From assembly GCA_025363575.1 (NCBI GenBank), contig JANYDM010000052.1, positions 1 to 9,464 on the forward strand: a DNA stretch of 9,464 bases, read 5' to 3'. Numbering within the stretch: position 1 is the stretch's first letter; each line of letters begins with the position of its first letter. This DNA is from Betaproteobacteria bacterium (GTDB taxonomy: Bacteria; Pseudomonadota; Gammaproteobacteria; Burkholderiales; SG8-41). Under the pieces are notes generated by a model. The model made no database searches, was not told where the DNA came from, and saw only the letters and a list, made by a program, of their open reading frames with translations. Below are positions 6,219-9,464 of the stretch, piece after piece. Both the position numbers and the translations under genes were made by a program.

Positions 6219-7101
6219 ATTCAAAATCTGGGCAGCCGGGCACCAGCAGCGCATTGAGACGCAGTTGCAGGCGGTATTGCCGGGCGCCGATGTCGCGCCG
6301 CAGCGCCTGCACGATGCGATGCGTTACGCCGCGCTCGGCAGCGGCAAACGTGTGCGCCCCTTGCTTGCGTTCGCAGCCGGCGAAGTCACGGCGGCCGATA
6401 TAGAGCGCGTCGCACTGGCCGGCGCAGCGGTCGAGCTCATACATGCGTATTCGCTGGTGCATGACGATCTGCCGTGCATGGATGACGATGTCCTGCGCCG
6501 TGGCAAACCGACCTGCCATGTCCAATTCGACGAAGCCACCGCACTGCTGGTGGGCGATGCGCTGCAAAGCCTCGCTTTCCAGCTGGTCGCCGAATACCGC
6601 ATGGCCGACGACGCGACAGTGCAGCTCGAAATGGTCAGGCTGCTGGCGGCGGCGTCGGGCTCGCGCGGCATGGCCGGCGGCCAGGCCATCGATCTCGCGG
6701 CGGTTGGCGTCAACCTGAGCGTGCCGGAACTCGAATTCATGCATATCCACAAGACCGGCGCACTGATCCGTGCGGCAATTCTGCTCGGCGCGCATTGCGG
6801 TCAGCCGATGAAGGCGCCGGCGGTAGCCAAGCTCGATCATTTTGCGAAATGCATAGGGCTCGCCTTCCAGGTGGTCGACGACGTTCTTGATACCGAGGCG
6901 ACGACCGCGACGCTGGGCAAGACCGCCGGCAAGGACGCGCAGCAGAACAAGCCGACGTATGTGACCGTGCTGGGGGTCGCCGAATCGAAAAAGCTGGCGG
7001 CCGGCCTGCACCAGGACGCGCTGGCGGCGCTCGATATGTTCGGCGAGCGCGCCCTGCGCCTGCGCCAGCTTGCTGACTTCATAGTGCTGAGAAAGTTCTG
7101 A
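6202..7101 (+). CDS. ispA: Farnesyl diphosphate synthase (geranyltranstransferase)
   Basis: This 299-residue short-chain polyprenyl synthase condenses IPP with DMAPP and then GPP to make farnesyl diphosphate, the precursor for ubiquinone and undecaprenyl phosphate. Numbered from the GTG, it shows GKR (48-50) binding IPP, the first Asp-rich motif DDLPCMD (88-94), GMAGGQAID (156-164), KTG (184-186) and the second Asp-rich motif DDVLD (226-230). A Tyr five residues before the first motif is typical of chain-length control at C15. I chose the GTG at 6202 because GAAGAA lies 8 bases upstream; the TTG at 6196 has that element only 2 bases away. Either start overlaps the xseB end (17 or 23 bases), so translation is probably coupled. 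The stop TGA shares its A with the dxs ATG. Confidence 0.95.
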   Translation: MATTTEFKIWAAGHQQRIETQLQAVLPGADVAPQRLHDAMRYAALGSGKRVRPLLAFAAGEVTAADIERVALAGAAVELIHAYSLVHDDLPCMDDDVLRRGKPTCHVQFDEATALLVGDALQSLAFQLVAEYRMADDATVQLEMVRLLAAASGSRGMAGGQAIDLAAVGVNLSVPELEFMHIHKTGALIRAAILLGAHCGQPMKAPAVAKLDHFAKCIGLAFQVVDDVLDTEATTATLGKTAGKDAQQNKPTYVTVLGVAESKKLAAGLHQDALAALDMFGERALRLRQLADFIVLRKF

Positions 7102-8948
7102 TGTACGACCTGCTGAACACCATCAATGACCCCGCCGATGTGCGCAAGCTCGATCGCAAACAGCTGCCGCAACTCGCGCGGGAGTTGCGCCAGTTCCTGC
7201 TCGACTCCGTAAGCCAGACCGGCGGGCACCTGTCGTCGAACCTTGGTACGGTGGAATTGACGATCGCGCTGCATTATGTTTTCAATACGCCGCATGACCG
7301 CCTGGTGTGGGACGTCGGCCATCAGACGTACGGCCACAAAGTCCTGACGGGGCGCCGCGCAGGCATGCAGAACCTGCGCATGTGGGAGGGCATATCCGGA
7401 TTTCCGCGCCGCGAAGAGAGCGTCTACGACACGTTCGGCACGGCGCATTCGAGCACGTCGATCAGCGCAGCGTTCGGCATGGCGGTCGCCAGCCGTCTGG
7501 CCGGCATACCGCGCCACTGCGTGGCCATCATCGGCGACGGCGCGATGAGCGCGGGCATGGCATTCGAGGCGCTGAACAACGCGGGCGACGCGACGACCGA
7601 TCTGCTCGTGATATTGAACGACAACGACATGTCGATTTCGCCGCCGGTGGGCGCGCTCAACAAATACCTGGCCAAACTGATGTCAGGGCGCTTTTATGCC
7701 GCGGCCAAACGCGCTGGCACCAAGGTGCTCGGCGATTTCGCGAAGCGCGCCGAGGAGCATGTCAAGGGCATGGTCACGCCCGGCACGATGTTCGAAGAGT
7801 TCGGCTTTAATTACATCGGACCGATCGACGGCCACGATCTCGACGCGCTGGTGCCGACCATGAAAAATATCAGCGAGCTCAAAGGTCCCCAGTTCCTGCA
7901 TGTCGTCACGCGCAAGGGGCAGGGCTATAAGCTGGCCGAGGCCGATCCGGTGCTGTATCACGGCGTGTCAAAGTTCAAGCCCGACGATGGCATCGTCGGC
8001 GGCAAGGCGGGCAAGCCCACATACACGCAGATATTCGGCGACTGGCTGTGCGACATGGCTGGGCGCGACGAGCGCCTTGTCGCTATTACGCCGGCTATGC
8101 GCGAAGGCTCGGGCATGGTGCGCTACTCGGAGCTATATCCCGATCGTTACTTCGACGTCGGCATTGCCGAGCAGCACGCGCTGACATTTGCGGCGGGGCT
8201 GGCGTGCGAAGGCCGCAAACCGGTCGTCGCGATCTATTCGACGTTCCTGCAGCGCGCGTACGATCAGCTGATTCATGACGTGATGATCCAGAACCTGCCG
8301 CTGGTGCTCGCGATCGATCGCGGCGGCCTGGTCGGCGCGGACGGCGCGACGCACAACGGCAGCTTCGATATTTCGTTCCTGCGCTGCCTGCCGAACATGA
8401 CCGTGATGACGCCGTCCGACGAGAACGAGTGCCGGCAGATGCTGTATACCGCGTTTCAGATGAATTCGCCGGTGGCGGTGCGCTATCCGCGCGGCGCCGG
8501 GCCGGGCGTGGCCATTCAGCGCGAAATGCAGGCGCTTCCCGTCGGCAAGGGCGAAGTGCGGCGCGCCGGCAAGAAGCTCGCGCTGCTGTCGAAGAAGATC
8601 GCAATCCTCGCGTTCGGCAGCATGGTCAAGCCGGCACTCGATGCCGCGGAAGAGCTCGACGCGACCGTTGCCAACATGCGCTTCGTCAAGCCGCTCGACG
8701 AAGCTCTCGTGGCGGAACTCGGCGCGAACCATGACCTTATAGTCACGGTGGAAGAAAATGTCATCATGGGCGGCGCCGGCAGCGCGGTGCTCGAAGCGCT
8801 GCAGCGCCGGCGCGTGAAAGTTTCCGTGCTGCAACTCGGCCTGCCTGACCGCTTCATCGATCACGGCGACCCGGCGCTGCAGCTCAAAAGCTGCGGCCTC
8901 GACAAGGACGGCATACTCGCGTCCATACGCGCGAAGCTCGCGGAGTAG
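7101..8948 (+). CDS. dxs: 1-deoxy-D-xylulose-5-phosphate synthase
   Basis: This 615-residue enzyme joins pyruvate and glyceraldehyde-3-phosphate, with loss of CO2, to give 1-deoxyxylulose-5-phosphate. That is the first step of the MEP pathway and also feeds thiamine and pyridoxal synthesis. The thiamine-diphosphate motif begins at GDGAMS (145-150) and ends with the Asn of LNDND (residue 173). His43 in GGHLSSNLG and the GHQTYGHK segment (73-80) line the active site. GIAEQHA (354-360) carries the catalytic Glu357, and [10 protein letters not shown] (406-415) follows. The C-terminal transketolase domain is complete (about 480-615). Length is close to the usual 620. The ATG at 7101 overlaps the ispA stop by one base (TGATG), so re-initiation is likely. 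A weak GAGAAAG lies 5 bases upstream. Placing dxs after ispA couples the first committed step to the prenyl-chain step. Confidence 0.97.
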   Translation: MYDLLNTINDPADVRKLDRKQLPQLARELRQFLLDSVSQTGGHLSSNLGTVELTIALHYVFNTPHDRLVWDVGHQTYGHKVLTGRRAGMQNLRMWEGISGFPRREESVYDTFGTAHSSTSISAAFGMAVASRLAGIPRHCVAIIGDGAMSAGMAFEALNNAGDATTDLLVILNDNDMSISPPVGALNKYLAKLMSGRFYAAAKRAGTKVLGDFAKRAEEHVKGMVTPGTMFEEFGFNYIGPIDGHDLDALVPTMKNISELKGPQFLHVVTRKGQGYKLAEADPVLYHGVSKFKPDDGIVGGKAGKPTYTQIFGDWLCDMAGRDERLVAITPAMREGSGMVRYSELYPDRYFDVGIAEQHALTFAAGLACEGRKPVVAIYSTFLQRAYDQLIHDVMIQNLPLVLAIDRGGLVGADGATHNGSFDISFLRCLPNMTVMTPSDENECRQMLYTAFQMNSPVAVRYPRGAGPGVAIQREMQALPVGKGEVRRAGKKLALLSKKIAILAFGSMVKPALDAAEELDATVANMRFVKPLDEALVAELGANHDLIVTVEENVIMGGAGSAVLEALQRRRVKVSVLQLGLPDRFIDHGDPALQLKSCGLDKDGILASIRAKLAE

Positions 8949-8955
8949 GCGGTAG

Positions 8956-8961
8956 TATACT
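8956..8961 (+). promoter_or_regulatory. Possible -10 box upstream of folE
   Basis: TATACT in the 39-base gap between dxs and folE matches the -10 consensus at 5 of 6 positions and lies 26 bases before the folE ATG. No recognisable -35 lies 16-18 bases upstream, inside the dxs end. folE may have its own promoter or be read through from dxs. Confidence 0.25.
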
Positions 8962-8987
8962 GGGCAATCAATCCGGTCGATGACTCC

Positions 8988-9464
8988 ATGGCAAAACTGA
9001 AGAAAAAGGCGCGCGCCGAAACGGCCGTGGCCGAAGGCTACGCGAAGATCGACCACTACAACGTCGACAAGGTCGAGCGCATCGCCGGCAATTACCGCGA
9101 CGTGCTGCTCGCGCTGGGCGAGGACCCCGACCGTGAAGGTCTCGTCAAGACGCCCGAGCGCGTAGCCAAGGCGCTGCAGTTCCTCACGCACGGCAACCAC
9201 CTCGATCCGGCGGGCATTTTGCGCTCGGCGATGTTCAAGGAAGAATATCAGCAGATGGTGATCGTCAAAGACATCGAGGTCTACTCGTTGTGCGAGCATC
9301 ACATGCTGCCGTTTTTCGGCAAGGCGCACGTCGCCTACATCCCGAACGGCCACATCGTGGGGCTGTCCAAAATCCCGCGCGTGGTCGATGCGTTCGCGCG
9401 CCGGCTGCAGGTGCAGGAAAGGCTGACCGTCGAGATCCGCAATTGCATCCAGAAAACGCTGAAG
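8988..9464 (+). CDS. folE: GTP cyclohydrolase I, type FolE1 (partial, runs off the window)
   Basis: The first 159 codons are present and the frame is open to the last base, so the C-terminus (roughly a quarter of the usual 200-230 residues) lies outside. The enzyme converts GTP to 7,8-dihydroneopterin triphosphate, the first step of folate and other pterin synthesis; it is cytoplasmic and decameric in the family. Visible marks are a lysine-rich start, the [14 protein letters not shown] block (49-62), [10 protein letters not shown] (100-109) with zinc ligands Cys102 and His105, the [20 protein letters not shown] stretch (125-144), and VEIRNC. The third zinc Cys would lie downstream. The ATG at 8988 follows dxs by 39 bases and has no strong ribosome site. 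It is unrelated to the zinc-independent FolE2 type. Confidence 0.95.
   Translation, partial: MAKLKKKARAETAVAEGYAKIDHYNVDKVERIAGNYRDVLLALGEDPDREGLVKTPERVAKALQFLTHGNHLDPAGILRSAMFKEEYQQMVIVKDIEVYSLCEHHMLPFFGKAHVAYIPNGHIVGLSKIPRVVDAFARRLQVQERLTVEIRNCIQKTLK

Noticed and set aside
6163..7011. 282-codon minus-strand open frame opposite ispA
   Set aside because: It is the antisense shadow of ispA, with no recognisable motif.
8133..9353. Long 406-codon minus-strand open frame opposite dxs and folE
   Set aside because: It lies wholly antisense to two clear enzyme genes and its Arg/His/Asp/Val-rich translation matches no family. Such frames are common opposite GC-rich genes.

Overview
The window is chromosomal DNA from a GC-rich proteobacterium. 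The best match is a betaproteobacterium (Burkholderiales/Nitrosomonadales-like), because of the xseB-ispA-dxs order, the protein sequence character and the GC-biased codon use. I cannot place it to genus. It holds nine protein-coding genes in two divergent blocks. I found no RNA genes, CRISPR arrays, insertion sequences or phage features.

Left block, minus strand, about 5789 down to 261: a tightly packed five-gene operon. In transcription order it encodes a radical SAM/Cys-rich protein (ArsS family), a divergent metallophosphoesterase, a membrane TVP38/TMEM64 domain fused to an FAD/NAD disulfide oxidoreductase, a GT2 glycosyltransferase of the TIGR04283 type, and a CofC-like/DUF2064 transferase of the TIGR04282 type. 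This is the 'rSAM/selenodomain' gene set now named after arsenosugar biosynthesis. ArsS is thought to join a 5'-deoxyadenosyl group to dimethylarsenite. The transferases and the phosphoesterase are then presumed to turn the nucleoside into a sugar product, and the membrane flavoprotein may supply redox or thiol chemistry. No arsenite methyltransferase (arsM), which should provide the methylated arsenic, lies in the window, so the substrate supply is unproven. A 260-bp AT-richer stretch with no convincing gene lies beyond the end of this operon.

Middle, 5790-5978: a 189-bp divergent promoter region. It carries a perfect TATAAT -10 box for the arsS operon with an imperfect inverted repeat over it, and a plausible sigma-70 promoter facing xseB.

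Right block, plus strand, 5979 to the window end: xseB (exonuclease VII small subunit), ispA (farnesyl diphosphate synthase), dxs (1-deoxyxylulose-5-phosphate synthase) and the first 159 codons of folE (GTP cyclohydrolase I). The first three overlap at their ends and look translationally coupled. ispA and dxs together supply isoprenoid precursors.

The most interesting points are the phosphoesterase, which appears to have lost just the ligands of one of its two metal sites, and the fused membrane flavoprotein, which looks like mercuric reductase but lacks its mercury-binding elements.
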